A stretch of DNA of 64,000 bases from Jiella marina (GCF_024359545.1 NZ_JAKQZG010000005.1:272991-336990), one strand, 5' to 3'; counted from the first letter of the stretch, positions 25,600 through 35,720 are shown. Numbers and translations: made by a program. Notes: a model not told the origin generated them from the sequence alone.

Positions 25600-27003
25600 A
25601 TGAGCCAAGATTTCCGTCCCGTGCTGCCGGAAGCTCTGGACCAGCACCCCAAACCGATCGACCGGATCCGAAAGCGTCTGCGCTCCAGCCTCGGCCTTTT
25701 CCTGAAAGGCAGTTACGGCTTCATCGGCGTCAGCCGGCATGCCATCCCGACCATGCCGCCCTGGAAGAAGCGGGCGATGTTCTTCGTCCGCGAGCCCGAT
25801 CTCATCCGGGAGGTCCTGGTTCGTCGCCCCAGCGATTTTCCGAAGGGCGGCGTGATGGATGCAATGCTGCGCAAGCTCACCGGCTATTCGATCTTCGTCA
25901 GCAATGGCGAAGCATGGGCGCGTCATCGTCGCATCATCGACCAGGCGTTCACTCACGCAGGGGTGCGGAACGTGTTCTCGCTCATGCGGGACGCCAGCGA
26001 CGCCAGCATCGTTCGGCTCTCCGCCCAAGCCGACACGAACGAAGCCGTCGCCATGGATGAGGAGATGACGCATTTTGCCGGCGACATCATTTTCCGCACC
26101 ATCTACTCCGAGCCACTGACTTCCGAAGACGCCCATCGCATCTTCTCGGCCTTCGAGACCTTTCAGGGCATCGCCTTCGCGCAAGGGATGATCGGGCTAG
26201 CCGGCATTCCGACCAACTGGATCTGGTCGAACCGCCGGGCCAAGAAGATGGCTCGCGAGATCCGCGATGTCCTCAATGGCCCGCTGCAACGACGCATGAA
26301 GGCCGTCGCCGCCGGTGAACCGGTCCCGGACAATGATATCCTCTCCGCCCTGATGACTGCGGTCGATCCCGTGACCGGGACGCGCTTCGAAGGGGACGAA
26401 CTGCTCGACCAGATCGCCATGCTGTTCCTCGCAGGGCACGAGACCTCGGCGGCCGCCCTCGGGTGGGCGCTCTACCTGATGTCCCATCGCCGCGACATCC
26501 AGGACGAGATGCGAAGCGAGGCGCGTGCGGCCCTTGGCGACAGGCCGCCGCAGTTCCAGGACATGAAGCGGCTGGAAAAGACGCGGAATGTCTTCCGCGA
26601 AGCCCTCAGGCTCTATCCACCCGTGGCGTTTTTCTCCCGCGACGCGGTGAAGGACGAAAGGCTCGGGGACCAGGACATCGCCCCCGGTGAACCGGTGGTC
26701 GTTCCGGCCTGGCTCATGCATCGTCATACCGAATACTGGAAGGACGCGAACGGGTTCGATCCCGCGCGCTTCTCTTCGCCCGAAACGCGGGACGCGCAAC
26801 GCAACGCCTACATGCCCTTTTCCATGGGCGCACGGGTCTGCGTCGGAGCAGCCTTCGCGCTTCAGGAGGCGACGCTCGTGCTGGCCGAGATCATCCGGCG
26901 CTTCGAGGTGCTGCCGGTCCCCGGACACGAACCGCAACCGGTCTCCCGCCTGACCGTTCGCTCGGAGAACGGGATTCGGGTCTACCTCCGGTCGGTCGAT
27001 TGA
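25600..27003 (+). CDS. Cytochrome P450
   Basis: A 467-residue soluble P450. The oxygen-activating I-helix is LAGHETSAAALGWALY, the K-helix ExxR is EALRLYPP, and the haem-binding loop is FSMGARVCVGAAFALQEATLVLAE with the axial cysteine. No ferredoxin or reductase gene is adjacent, so electrons come from elsewhere. The substrate cannot be predicted; the sequence is nearer to fatty-acid/isoprenoid-type bacterial P450s with the hydrophobic PPVAFFSRDA stretch than to camphor-type ones, a weak guess. An intrinsic terminator follows at 27014. Confidence 0.93.
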   Translation: MSQDFRPVLPEALDQHPKPIDRIRKRLRSSLGLFLKGSYGFIGVSRHAIPTMPPWKKRAMFFVREPDLIREVLVRRPSDFPKGGVMDAMLRKLTGYSIFVSNGEAWARHRRIIDQAFTHAGVRNVFSLMRDASDASIVRLSAQADTNEAVAMDEEMTHFAGDIIFRTIYSEPLTSEDAHRIFSAFETFQGIAFAQGMIGLAGIPTNWIWSNRRAKKMAREIRDVLNGPLQRRMKAVAAGEPVPDNDILSALMTAVDPVTGTRFEGDELLDQIAMLFLAGHETSAAALGWALYLMSHRRDIQDEMRSEARAALGDRPPQFQDMKRLEKTRNVFREALRLYPPVAFFSRDAVKDERLGDQDIAPGEPVVVPAWLMHRHTEYWKDANGFDPARFSSPETRDAQRNAYMPFSMGARVCVGAAFALQEATLVLAEIIRRFEVLPVPGHEPQPVSRLTVRSENGIRVYLRSVD

Positions 27004-27013
27004 GCGTCACATT

Positions 27014-27059
27014 GATGCGGGTGTCAGGCGCGGCTCAAGCCCTGTCCCGCATCTCTTTT
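27014..27059 (+). terminator. Intrinsic terminator after the P450 gene
   Basis: GATGCGGG pairs with CCCGCATC across a loop that can fold a second CAGG/CCTG stem, followed by TCTTTT. It begins 11 bases after the P450 stop. Confidence 0.6.
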
Positions 27060-27299
27060 GGTTCTTTGATCCTGGTCCGCAAGGTGCCATGCCTCACCGC
27101 TTCGCGCCGGTAGGTAGTTGACGAACCATTAAATCCTGCCACCATAGCTGAACAGAAGTGCATGCCTTTCGTTTGAGCAGCGAGGCAGTGTTCGTTCAGC
27201 GTCAATGGGCGCCGTTCGATTCGGATGTCCCGGTCTTCTCGTTGCGATCATCTCCGTGCCTGACGACGGTCGGGCCGATCGGTCGGGAAAGGACCTCGC

Positions 27300-28634
27300 A
27301 TGTCTCTCACCATGAAGATCCTCGTGGGGATGCTGGCCGGCCTCGTCGTCGGTGTCTTCTTCAACATGATCGACGTTGCCTTCATCAACGAGCACATCGT
27401 TGGTGGCCTCTTTGCCATGATCGGCACGATGTTCGTCAACGCTTTGAAGATGCTGGTGGTGCCGCTGGTGGTCTTCTCGCTCCTGTGCGGCGTGACAGGA
27501 ATCGGCGATATCCGGCTGCTCGGCCGCGTCGGCGGCAAATCGTTCGGCCTCTATCTGATGACGACCGCCATCGCGATCGGCACGGCGATCATCCTCGCGC
27601 TGCTCATTGGGCCTGGTCAGGGCTTCGACATGCAGGGCATCGACGCGAGCGGTATCGAGGCGAAGGAAGCGCCCTCGGTCTGGAGTGTCTTCGCCAGCAT
27701 CGTGCCGACCAATCCGATCCAGGCCTTCGCCTCGGGCGAAATGCTGCAGATCATCTTCTACGTCATCGTCGTCGGCATCGCCGCGGTGATGCTCGGCGAT
27801 CAATCCGCGCCGTTCGTCCGGGCCTGCGAATACATGAACGAGCTGATGATGAAGATCGTCTCCATCGTCATGGCCGCAGCTCCCTATGGCGTCTTCTGTC
27901 TCATCGCGAAGACCTTCGCGGAGCAGGGGATCGAACTGTTCATTCCGGTGCTTGCCTATGTCGTCACCCTGGTGGGAGCGCTGCTCCTCCATCTCTTCGT
28001 GACGCTGATGCTGCTGCTCAAGGTGTTTTCGGGCCTCAACCCCTTCACCTTCATCAAGAAGATGCGGCCGGCCCAGATCTTCGCCTTCTCGACCGCAAGC
28101 TCCAATGCCACCATCCCTGTCACGCTGCGCTGCGTGACGGAGCGGATCGGCGTCAACAATTCGGTCGCATCCTTCACCGTGCCCTTCGGCGCCACGATCA
28201 ACATGGACGGCACCGCGATCATGCAGGGGGTGGCGACGGTCTTCCTCGCCAATGTCTACGGCATCGAACTCGGCATCAGCGGCTACCTCATGGTCATCGC
28301 CATGGCGGTGCTGGCCTCGATCGGCACAGCGGGCGTCCCGGGCGTCGGCCTCGTCATGCTGACCATGGTGCTCAATCAGGTCGGCCTGCCCATCGAGGGC
28401 ATCGCCCTGATCCTCGGCGTCGACCGGCTGATGGACATGATCCGCACGGCCGTGAACATCACCGGCGACGCGGTGGTTTCGACGATCGTTGCCAGCCAGG
28501 AAGGCGAGATTGATCGAACGGTCTTCGAGGATCCGAATGCCGGGATGGCGGAAGACGAGGATCTCCACATCGACACGGCCGCCGAAGGACGGCTGGCCGA
28601 GGAAGTCCGCCATCGTCCGCATCCGGCGGAGTAG
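27300..28634 (+). CDS. Dicarboxylate/amino acid:cation symporter (DAACS family)
   Basis: Sodium- or proton-coupled carrier of the GltP/DctA family (444 residues, eight membrane helices plus two hairpins). The HP1 motif appears as FSTASSNATIPVTLRC, and the substrate- and ion-site stretch is VPFGATINMDGTAIMQG, followed by LASIGTAGVPGVG of HP2. Glutamate/aspartate or C4-dicarboxylates are the likely substrates. The roughly 300 bases before it hold the P450 terminator, a TTGACG at 27117 that may be a -35 element, and no gene. Confidence 0.92.
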   Translation: MSLTMKILVGMLAGLVVGVFFNMIDVAFINEHIVGGLFAMIGTMFVNALKMLVVPLVVFSLLCGVTGIGDIRLLGRVGGKSFGLYLMTTAIAIGTAIILALLIGPGQGFDMQGIDASGIEAKEAPSVWSVFASIVPTNPIQAFASGEMLQIIFYVIVVGIAAVMLGDQSAPFVRACEYMNELMMKIVSIVMAAAPYGVFCLIAKTFAEQGIELFIPVLAYVVTLVGALLLHLFVTLMLLLKVFSGLNPFTFIKKMRPAQIFAFSTASSNATIPVTLRCVTERIGVNNSVASFTVPFGATINMDGTAIMQGVATVFLANVYGIELGISGYLMVIAMAVLASIGTAGVPGVGLVMLTMVLNQVGLPIEGIALILGVDRLMDMIRTAVNITGDAVVSTIVASQEGEIDRTVFEDPNAGMAEDEDLHIDTAAEGRLAEEVRHRPHPAE

Positions 28635-28643
28635 AAACCGGGT

Positions 28644-28662
28644 CGGGGCGTGCAGCGCCCCG
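28644..28662. terminator. GC-rich hairpin between convergent symporter and argB genes
   Basis: CGGGGCG, loop TGCAG, CGCCCCG: a 7-bp stem in the 39-base gap between two convergent stop codons. It has no T tract, so it may be a weak bidirectional terminator or a 3'-end stabiliser. Confidence 0.4.
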
Positions 28663-28673
28663 GCGCCTGCGGC

Positions 28674-29591
28674 CTATCGCACAATCAGCGTTCCGGCGCC
28701 GTGCTCGGTCAGGAGTTCCAGAAGCACGGCGTGGCGGGTCTTGCCGTTCAGGATGACGACGCCTTCGACGCCGCGGTCGATCGCCTCGATGCAGGTCTCG
28801 ACCTTGGGGATCATGCCGCCGGAGATAGTCCCGTCGCGGATCAGGGCGCGGGCTTCGGCGACGGAGAGCTCCTTGATCAGTTCCCCGGACTTGTCGAGGA
28901 CGCCCGGCACGTCGGTCAGGAACAGGAGCCGCGACGCCTCAAGGGCGCCGGCGATGGCGCCGGCGAAGGTGTCGGCATTGATGTTGTAGGTCGCGCCGTC
29001 GCGGCCGGGGGCGACCGGCGCGATGACCGGGATCATCTCCGAGCGGGCCAGAAGATCGAGCAGCGTGCGGTCGACCTCGACGGGCTCGCCCACGAAGCCG
29101 AGATCGAGCACGCGTTCGATGTTGGAATCGGGGTCGAGAATGGTCTTCTTGGCCTTTTCGGCGAAGACCATGTTGCCGTCCTTGCCGCAAAGGCCGATCG
29201 CCCATTCGCCCTCGGCATTGATCAGGGCGACGATCTCCTTGTTGATCGAGCCGGCAAGCACCATCTCGACGATCTTCACCGTCTCGGCATCGGTGACCCG
29301 CAGTCCGCCCTCGAAGCGTGACTCGATGCCCATCTGATTGAGCATCCGGCCGATCTGCGGGCCGCCCCCATGGACGACGATCGGGTTGACGCCGGACTGT
29401 TTGAGGAGAGCGACGTCGCGCGCGAAAGCCTGGCCGAGGGTCGCGTCCCCCATGGCGTGGCCGCCATATTTCACGACGACGGTTTTGTTCTCGTAGGCCT
29501 GCATGAAGGGCAGGGCCTCGGCGAGCACGCGCGCGCGAGTTTCGCCGTTGTCGGGGGTCCCATTTTCCGTCGTCATCGGCAGGTCGGGCAT
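28674..29591 (-). CDS. argB: Acetylglutamate kinase
   Basis: Amino acid kinase-fold enzyme that phosphorylates N-acetylglutamate in arginine synthesis. The 305 residues include [12 protein letters not shown] (ATP site), [20 protein letters not shown] (substrate loop), [16 protein letters not shown] and [12 protein letters not shown] (C-terminal ATP site). GGAGA lies before ATG 29591; ATG 29576 is an alternative. No other arginine gene is adjacent in the window. Confidence 0.97.
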   Translation of the reverse strand: MPDLPMTTENGTPDNGETRARVLAEALPFMQAYENKTVVVKYGGHAMGDATLGQAFARDVALLKQSGVNPIVVHGGGPQIGRMLNQMGIESRFEGGLRVTDAETVKIVEMVLAGSINKEIVALINAEGEWAIGLCGKDGNMVFAEKAKKTILDPDSNIERVLDLGFVGEPVEVDRTLLDLLARSEMIPVIAPVAPGRDGATYNINADTFAGAIAGALEASRLLFLTDVPGVLDKSGELIKELSVAEARALIRDGTISGGMIPKVETCIEAIDRGVEGVVILNGKTRHAVLLELLTEHGAGTLIVR

Positions 29592-29831
29592 CAAGGGTCT
29601 CCGGCTGGGCGAGAGTCGATCCTGTTCGGTTTCGACGGCTTCTAGCGGGAAACGTGGCGAAGCGGAACCAGGAAGCATGGGAGAAGTCGGGCGGGCTTCG
29701 CGTTTGCTTCCTCACGCCCCGCCTCACGGCATTGTTGGCATGCCTGCAGTGGGCGGACGGGACTCCTGACTAAATTTGAACGCCGTGAGACAAAGCGCGG
29801 CGCCCCCTGCCGCCCAATGACCGGAGATGCC

Positions 29832-30401
29832 ATGTTTCGCGACTTCATGCGGGTTTGTTCCGTCGCCGCCTTGTGGATCGGCCTTGCGGGCGCGGCCGCG
29901 GCTCAGGATGCCTTCGAGGCGGCTCGGGCGGATGATACGCATATCCTGATGCGCCATGCGATCGCGCCGGGCACGGGGGACCCCGCCGACTTTGCGCTGG
30001 ATGATTGCGCCACGCAGCGCAACCTCTCCGACGAGGGGCGAGACCAGGCACGACGGATCGGCGAGCGCCTGCGCGAAAACGGCGTGGAGATCGATGTCGT
30101 CCTGACCAGCCAGTGGTGCCGGTCGCGCGATACGGCCGAACTCCTCGGCTTCCAGCCGGTCGAGGACGAACCGGCGCTCAATTCCTTCTTCCGGAACCGC
30201 GGCACCGCCGACGAGCAGACCGCCGCGTTGAAGGCCCGTATCAAGGCTCTCGACACGGCCGGTCGGAAGGCAGCGCTGGTCAGCCATCAGGTGAACATCA
30301 CCGCCCTGACCGACGTCTTCCCTGCTTCGGGCGAGATCGTCGTCATCGCGCTGGGCGACGACGGCGAAGTCTCTGTCGAAGGGCGCATCAAGACGCAATA
30401 G
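29832..30401 (+). CDS. Secreted histidine phosphatase family protein
   Basis: A 189-residue protein with a signal peptide (MFRDFMRVCSVAALWIGLAGAAAAQ), so periplasmic. The histidine-phosphatase core is HILMRHAIAPG (nucleophile His), the basic CRSRDTAELLGF segment and VSHQVNITAL with the second His. SixA/Ais-like periplasmic members act on envelope or lipopolysaccharide phosphates. ATG 29832 has GGAG five bases upstream and begins the signal peptide, while an ATG at 29817 has no site. Confidence 0.85.
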   Translation: MFRDFMRVCSVAALWIGLAGAAAAQDAFEAARADDTHILMRHAIAPGTGDPADFALDDCATQRNLSDEGRDQARRIGERLRENGVEIDVVLTSQWCRSRDTAELLGFQPVEDEPALNSFFRNRGTADEQTAALKARIKALDTAGRKAALVSHQVNITALTDVFPASGEIVVIALGDDGEVSVEGRIKTQ

Positions 30402-30424
30402 CGCCGATAGCCTGGCGCTGCGGG

Positions 30425-32332
30425 TCAGCGCCCGGCGACGATCGCCTTGATCTCGTCGAGGGCAGCCGGATCCTCGATCGTGGCCGGCGTGTCGAAGGGC
30501 TGGTTCTCGACGATCGCCTTGATCGTCCGCCGCAAGATCTTGCCGGAGCGGGTCTTGGGCAAGCGGTCGACCACCATTACCGAGCGAAATGCCGCAACGG
30601 GGCCGATCTGGTCACGGACCATGGCGATCAGCTCCTTTTCGATGGTCGGCCGATCGGTCGTGGCGCCTTTCTTCAGCACCACGAAGCCGCAGGGAATTTC
30701 GCCCTTCACCTCGTCGCGCATGCCGATCACCGCGCATTCGGCCACTGCCGGATGGCCGCCGACGGCCTCCTCCATCTCGCCGGTCGACAGCCGGTGGCCG
30801 GCGACGTTGATGACGTCGTCGGTGCGGCCCATCACATAGACATAGCCGTCCTCGTCGATGAAGCCGGCGTCGGAGGTAGAGTAGTAGCCCGGGAACTCGC
30901 TCAGATAGCCCGATCTGAAACGCTCCTCCGCGTTCCAGAGCGTCGGCAGCGCTCCAGGAGGCAGCGGCAGCTTGATGGCGATGGCGCCCATCTCATTGGC
31001 CTTGAGGGGCTTGCCGCCGAAATCGAGAACCTGGATGTCGAAGCCCGGCACGGCAACCGTCGGGCTGCCGCGCTTGATCGGCAACAGGCCGAGGCCGAGC
31101 GGATTGGCGGCAATCGGCCAGCCGGATTCGGTCTGCCACCAATGATCGATCACCGGGCGGGAGAGGGCGTTTTCCGCCCAGATGATCGTCTCCGGGTCGG
31201 CGCGCTCGCCGGCGAGGAACAGCGCCTTGAAACGGGAGAGATCGTAACGGCCGGGGAATTCGCCTTCCGGATCCTCCTTGCGGATGCCGCGGATCGCCGT
31301 CGGGGCGGTGAACAGGATCTTCGCGCCGTGCTCGGCGACCACGCGCCAGAAGGTGCCGGCGTCGGGCGTGCCGATCGGCTTGCCCTCGAACAGGATCGTC
31401 GTCGCCCCACGCAGAAGAGGCGCGTAGACGATGTAGGAATGGCCGACCACCCAGCCGATGTCGGAGGCGCAGAAGAAGACCTCGTCGGCGTCGGTGTCGA
31501 AGATCGCCTTCAGCGACCAGTGGAGCGCGACGGCATGGCCGCCATTGTCGCGTACGACGCCCTTTGGCTTTCCGGTCGTACCGGAGGTGTAGAGGATGTA
31601 GAGCGGATCGGTTGCCTTGACCGGGATACAGGGGCTGTCCGTTCCCGCCTCGAGCTTCGCGATGGCGCCTGCGCGCAGCGTGTCCCAGTCGTGGTCGCGG
31701 CCTTCGACGAGGCTCGCCTCAAGCTCCGGACGGGCGAAGATGATCGTCGCGTCCGGCTTGTGGGTCGCGAGTTCGATCGCCTTGTCCAGAAGCGGCTTGT
31801 ACTCGACCTTGCGGGTCGGCTCGATGCCGCAGCTTGCCGAAAGCACGAGCTTGGGCGCGGCGTCGTCGATCCGGGCCGCAAGCTCGCGCGCCGCGAACCC
31901 GCCGAAGACGACGGAATGGATCGCCCCGATCCGCGCGCAGGCGAGCATGGCGAAGACCGCCTGGGGGATCATCGGCATGTAGATGATGACCCGATCGCCC
32001 TTCGTCACGCCCTTTTCGGTCAGGACAAGCGCGAGCGCCTTCACCTCCGTCAGAAGCTCACCATAGGTGATATGCCGCTTGGCCCCCGTCACCGGCGAGT
32101 CGTAGATGATCGCCGGCCTGTCGCCGGCGCCATGCTCTACATGGCGGTCGATTGCGTTGTAGCAGGTGTTGAGTTCGGCGTCGGGAAACCACCGGCCATA
32201 GACCCCGGCTTCGGCGTCGAAAGCCTTCGAAGGCGGCGTCGCCCAGTCGATGCCCTTGGCCGCCTCCAGCCAGAATCCCGCCGGATCCTCGCGCCAGGCC
32301 TGATACGTCTGATGGTAGCGGCTCGTCGACAT
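30425..32332 (-). CDS. prpE: Propionyl-CoA synthetase
   Basis: Acetyl-CoA-synthetase family ligase (635 residues). The P-loop YTSGTTGKPKGVVRDNGGHAVAL, with its RDNGGH continuation, is characteristic of PrpE rather than Acs; WWQTESGWPI and KTRSGKILRRTIKAI, with the acetylatable lysine, are also present. It activates propionate (and acetate less well) to the CoA ester. The ATG at 32332 has GGAGG five bases upstream, while an ATG at 32365 has none. It is convergent with the phosphatase gene; no methylcitrate genes are in the window. Confidence 0.92.
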   Translation of the reverse strand: MSTSRYHQTYQAWREDPAGFWLEAAKGIDWATPPSKAFDAEAGVYGRWFPDAELNTCYNAIDRHVEHGAGDRPAIIYDSPVTGAKRHITYGELLTEVKALALVLTEKGVTKGDRVIIYMPMIPQAVFAMLACARIGAIHSVVFGGFAARELAARIDDAAPKLVLSASCGIEPTRKVEYKPLLDKAIELATHKPDATIIFARPELEASLVEGRDHDWDTLRAGAIAKLEAGTDSPCIPVKATDPLYILYTSGTTGKPKGVVRDNGGHAVALHWSLKAIFDTDADEVFFCASDIGWVVGHSYIVYAPLLRGATTILFEGKPIGTPDAGTFWRVVAEHGAKILFTAPTAIRGIRKEDPEGEFPGRYDLSRFKALFLAGERADPETIIWAENALSRPVIDHWWQTESGWPIAANPLGLGLLPIKRGSPTVAVPGFDIQVLDFGGKPLKANEMGAIAIKLPLPPGALPTLWNAEERFRSGYLSEFPGYYSTSDAGFIDEDGYVYVMGRTDDVINVAGHRLSTGEMEEAVGGHPAVAECAVIGMRDEVKGEIPCGFVVLKKGATTDRPTIEKELIAMVRDQIGPVAAFRSVMVVDRLPKTRSGKILRRTIKAIVENQPFDTPATIEDPAALDEIKAIVAGR

Positions 32333-32496
32333 CTCATCCTCCCCGATGAAGCTCCCTTGCGCCATTCAGGCGCTTATCTCCTGACAATACTCGGCGCAAT
32401 TATCCTTTATGACCAGAGCCGCAGAGAACTCGTGCCGAAAGTCCGTGTCTGGCCGGGTAAATCTTGAACTGGAAGGAAGGGTGGCGCTCGCGCGCC

Positions 32497-32865
32497 TCAA
32501 GCCGGGGGGCTGCGTTTCAGCAGTCGGGCAATGGAGTCGGCCAGCGTGTCTTCGTTGTAGGGCTTCGGCACATAGGCGTCGAAGGGGGCGTTGGTCCGGC
32601 ACGGCAGCTGGCCCTGGGGAATGGCCGTGGTGACGATCGCCGGAGCCTCGTTTCCCTCGGCACGAAGCGCCGTCAACATTGCGATTCCATCCATTTCCGG
32701 CATCATGAAATCGGTGATGATCACGTCGATGGCCTCGGCACGAGCCTTCGCCAGACCTTCCCGGCCATCCGCCGCCATCACGACTTCATGGCCGTAATCC
32801 TCCAATGCGAGCGAAGCGAGCATGAGGATCACCGCTTCGTCCTCGACCAGGAGAATCCGGGCCAT
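32497..32865 (-). CDS. Single-domain response regulator
   Basis: A 122-residue receiver domain without an output domain. The acidic pair is VEDEAV at the start, the phosphoacceptor aspartate lies in IITDFMMPEMDG, and the conserved lysine is in YVPKPYN. GGGAGG precedes ATG 32865; the longer frame to 32982 adds unrelated residues. Such proteins act in phosphorelays or by protein contact; no kinase is adjacent. Confidence 0.9.
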   Translation of the reverse strand: MARILLVEDEAVILMLASLALEDYGHEVVMAADGREGLAKARAEAIDVIITDFMMPEMDGIAMLTALRAEGNEAPAIVTTAIPQGQLPCRTNAPFDAYVPKPYNEDTLADSIARLLKRSPPA

Positions 32866-33089
32866 TAAACCGGCCTCCCCGGACGTGGCTTCAGGCCGTT
32901 GATGGTCCGTGTCGGTCTCATGAACCGTTGTCGCCCCCTCGGACTTAGTCGCTGCCGCATGGGCAGAAATCACCTGACGCAATGAGATTGTGAGGAAACT
33001 GTGGTCGCGTTAGGGCCGCACCCGCAAATCCACAAGTCGACGCGTTCGTCTTTTCAGAATTGCTGAGGTCGAAAACCAGGAAAGACTGC

Positions 33090-33719
33090 TCAACCCGTTG
33101 ATACAAAACTGAAACCACACTCGCGCAGATCGGCAGCAAGCTTTGCGGAATCCTGAAAGTGAATCCCTTGCCAGCCAGCGGCCACGGCACCCTCGATGTT
33201 TTTCTTCGAATCGTCGGTGAATAGTGTCGAAAAGGGATCGAGGTCGAACCGGGCCACATGCAGGTCGTAGATCGCCCGGTCCGGCTTGAGGAGGCCGACT
33301 TCGCCCGAGACGGTGACACCGCGCGTCTGAGTAAGAAACGGATAGAGGCGCTGGGCTTCGCGAAACGTGTCCGGCGCGAAATTGGTCAGAAGCGTCACGT
33401 CGACCCCGGCCTCGATCAGTTGAATCATGATCGCGACGCTGTCCTCATAGGCGTGGGAGACCATGCGGTGCCAGTTCCGGCGGAAGGCCCGGATCTCGGC
33501 CTCGCGCTCGGGATATCGCGCGATCGCTTCGGCTTCGGCTTCGGCCCAGGAGCGGCCGCGATCCTGTTCGAGGTTCCACTCGTGGGAGCAGACTTCCGAC
33601 AGAAAGAAGTCGCGTTCCGCATCGTCTGGAATGATCTCGCGGAAGGGAATGTGGGGGTCGTAGTGGATGAGCACGCGGCCGATGTCGAAGACCACGTGCC
33701 GGGGAGGATTGCCTGTCAT
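33090..33719 (-). CDS. HAD family hydrolase
   Basis: Haloacid dehalogenase-type hydrolase of 209 residues. Motif I is VFDIGRVL, with D12 as nucleophile; the second Asp of the usual DxD is Gly here, as in a large subset of HAD phosphatases/dehalogenases with DxGxV. Motif II is LLTNFAPDT, motif III lies around LLKPD, and motif IV is LFTDDSKKNIEGA. The ATG overlaps the mutY stop (ATGA), so it is translated with mutY; the substrate is unknown. Confidence 0.87.
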   Translation of the reverse strand: MTGNPPRHVVFDIGRVLIHYDPHIPFREIIPDDAERDFFLSEVCSHEWNLEQDRGRSWAEAEAEAIARYPEREAEIRAFRRNWHRMVSHAYEDSVAIMIQLIEAGVDVTLLTNFAPDTFREAQRLYPFLTQTRGVTVSGEVGLLKPDRAIYDLHVARFDLDPFSTLFTDDSKKNIEGAVAAGWQGIHFQDSAKLAADLRECGFSFVSTG

Positions 33720-34825
33720 GTTCGCGGGGTTCCTTCTTTGATCGTTGCACGCGGCGCATTCCGCACGCCCTGGACTCCGGCGGCCGCCAACACTTTACGC
33801 ATCAGGGTCGGCAGGGCTTCCGCTTGGATCGCCTCGGGCGTCGACCACCATCCCTCGATGACGGTCTCGCCATCATGCTCGCAGCGCCAGACTTCGAGGT
33901 TGATGCGAAAATGGGTGAAGCCATGCTCGACTTCGCCTGCGCGCCGCCATGGGGCGGAAAAGGGTGCGGCTTCGAGGCCGGTCGCCCCATCTTGCCGGGC
34001 CGACCAGTCACTGGTCGGCGGCTCGCTCATGCCCGCGAGCATTCCCGCGCCAGGTCGTCGCCGCAGGAACACGGCGCCATCGGGACGGACTGCCACGAAG
34101 GCGGCGCCGCGGCGCTCCGGCACGGCGGCCTTCTTGGCCTTGACGGGAAAGCGCTCGGGATCGGCTGTCCTGGCGGCGGCGCAGAAGTCCCTGACCGGGC
34201 AGATGCCACAGGCCGGTTTCCTGGGCGTGCAGATCGTCGCGCCCAGATCCATCATCGCCTGGGCGAAATCTCCCGGGCGGCCATTCGGCGTGAGTTCCGC
34301 CACGCGCTCGCGAATGTCTCGTTTTGCCTGGGGCAGTGGCGTGTCGATCGCATGAAGCCGGGTGATGACCCGCTCGACATTGCCGTCGACGACGGGCGCC
34401 GCTTCGTCGAAGGCGATCGCGGCGATCGCGGCCGAAGTGTATTCGCCGATCCCGGGAAGTGATCTGAGGCCCCCTGCCGTCTCGGGAAACCGGCCGCCAT
34501 GATCCGCCTGGACGGTACGGGCACAGGCGTGAAGGTTGCGCGCACGGGCGTAGTAGCCAAGCCCCGCCCATTCGGAGAGGACCTCGCTTTCGGGCGCGTC
34601 GGCCAGGTCGGTGACGCTCGGCCAGCGCTCGAGAAAGCGCGTGAAATAGGCCTTCACCGCAGCGACCGTCGTCTGCTGCAGCATGACTTCGGAGAGCCAG
34701 ACCTGGTAAGGGTCCGGCCGTTCGCCGGCCTTCCGCCGCGCTGGCGGGATGCGCCAGGGCAGGTCGCGGTGGTGGCGATCGTACCAGGAGAGCATCGTCG
34801 AGGAGAAGGAGGAGGGATCGATCAT
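33716..34825 (-). CDS. mutY: A/G-specific adenine DNA glycosylase
   Basis: Base-excision repair enzyme that removes adenine paired with 8-oxoguanine. The 369 residues have the HhH-GPD domain (LQQTTVAAVKAYF, LPGIGEYTSAAIAAIAF with the catalytic Asp in VVDGNVERV), the [4Fe-4S] cluster cysteines with spacing C-x6-C-x2-C-x5-C (CTPRKPACGICPVRDFC), and a C-terminal NUDIX-like domain recognising 8-oxoG (FRINLEVWRCEHDGE, WWSTPEAI). ATG 34825 is chosen; TTG 34831 is two codons upstream. Divergent from the DciA-like gene, as usual in this order. Confidence 0.95.
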   Translation of the reverse strand: MIDPSSFSSTMLSWYDRHHRDLPWRIPPARRKAGERPDPYQVWLSEVMLQQTTVAAVKAYFTRFLERWPSVTDLADAPESEVLSEWAGLGYYARARNLHACARTVQADHGGRFPETAGGLRSLPGIGEYTSAAIAAIAFDEAAPVVDGNVERVITRLHAIDTPLPQAKRDIRERVAELTPNGRPGDFAQAMMDLGATICTPRKPACGICPVRDFCAAARTADPERFPVKAKKAAVPERRGAAFVAVRPDGAVFLRRRPGAGMLAGMSEPPTSDWSARQDGATGLEAAPFSAPWRRAGEVEHGFTHFRINLEVWRCEHDGETVIEGWWSTPEAIQAEALPTLMRKVLAAAGVQGVRNAPRATIKEGTPRT

Positions 34826-35049
34826 TGGCAACCGATCTACTCGCCGGCTCGAGAAAATGCGAGGGGCGCGATATCAAACGGGCGGGGAGGGGGGCGGACG
34901 ATCTCCATACCTGGCCTTCACCCACTCCCGAGAGATGATGAAAAGTGTTAGGCGGATGAGAATTCCAGGCATATCGCGCACTTGCCGAAACATGCGGACC
35001 TCGAGCACGAGACGGAACAACAAGCGGATGGACGCAAGGGCGACGTCGG

Positions 35050-35586
35050 ATGAGTGACTGGAAAGCCAACAGTACGGGCAAGCCGCGGGCGACAAGCCAG
35101 CGCCGCGGCCCCCGTCCGCTGGCCGAACTCAGCGGCGAGGTGGTCGATCCGATCCTGCGGCGCAAGGCGGGCATGACCACCGGGCTCGTTGCTGCCTGGT
35201 CGGGAATCGTCGGTGATCGCCTGGCGCAGGCGACGCGACCGGAAAAGCTGCTCTGGCCCCGCGATCGCGGCAGCGACACCCCCTTTGAACCGGCGACGCT
35301 GGTTGTCGCCGCAGAACCGAAAGCGGCCCTGCGCCTCCAGCATCAGACGAGCGAGGTGCTTTCGCGGGTGAACGCCTTTTTCGGATTCTACGCCGTGGCG
35401 AAGATCAAGCTCGTGCAGAAGGCGGTTGCGGTTCCTGAGATCGATCGCCGCCCCAGGACCCGGCCCTTGAACCAGGGCGACCACGTCCGCATCGCCGAGA
35501 TGGTCGATCGAATCGAAGACCCGAAGCTGAAGGCGGCGCTCGCGGCGTTCGCCGAAGCGACGCTCAGCCGTCTGCCGGCAAAATGA
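35050..35586 (+). CDS. DUF721 (DciA-like) protein
   Basis: A 178-residue protein of the DUF721 family, to which the replicative helicase loader DciA belongs. The core is VAAWSGIVGDRLAQATRPEKLLWPR, then a beta strand ATLVVAAEPKAALRLQHQ and FFGFYAVAKIKLVQ. Alphaproteobacteria lack DnaC, so a role in DnaB loading is plausible but not proven for this copy. It lies divergent from mutY and just before a DsbA-like lipoprotein, a conserved Hyphomicrobiales order. Confidence 0.85.
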   Translation: MSDWKANSTGKPRATSQRRGPRPLAELSGEVVDPILRRKAGMTTGLVAAWSGIVGDRLAQATRPEKLLWPRDRGSDTPFEPATLVVAAEPKAALRLQHQTSEVLSRVNAFFGFYAVAKIKLVQKAVAVPEIDRRPRTRPLNQGDHVRIAEMVDRIEDPKLKAALAAFAEATLSRLPAK

Positions 35587-35720
35587 CCTGTGGCCGTCAA
35601 ACGTGGGACACATCCTCGTCAGCACGCGTCCGTTTGACGCCATAAGCCTTTAAAAATCCCGCCTTGTCCCGTACATCGCGACCGATACGCCCGAGCCGGA
35701 ACCGAAGAGAGACCTCATTC

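Noticed and set aside
27200..27225. A GTTCGATTC motif resembling a tRNA T-loop
   Set aside because: No matching acceptor, D- or anticodon stems could be built around it; no tRNA gene is supported.
30005..32467. An 820-codon plus-strand frame opposite prpE
   Set aside because: It is the antisense shadow of prpE, whose minus-strand product has clear synthetase motifs; the plus-strand translation has no family similarity.
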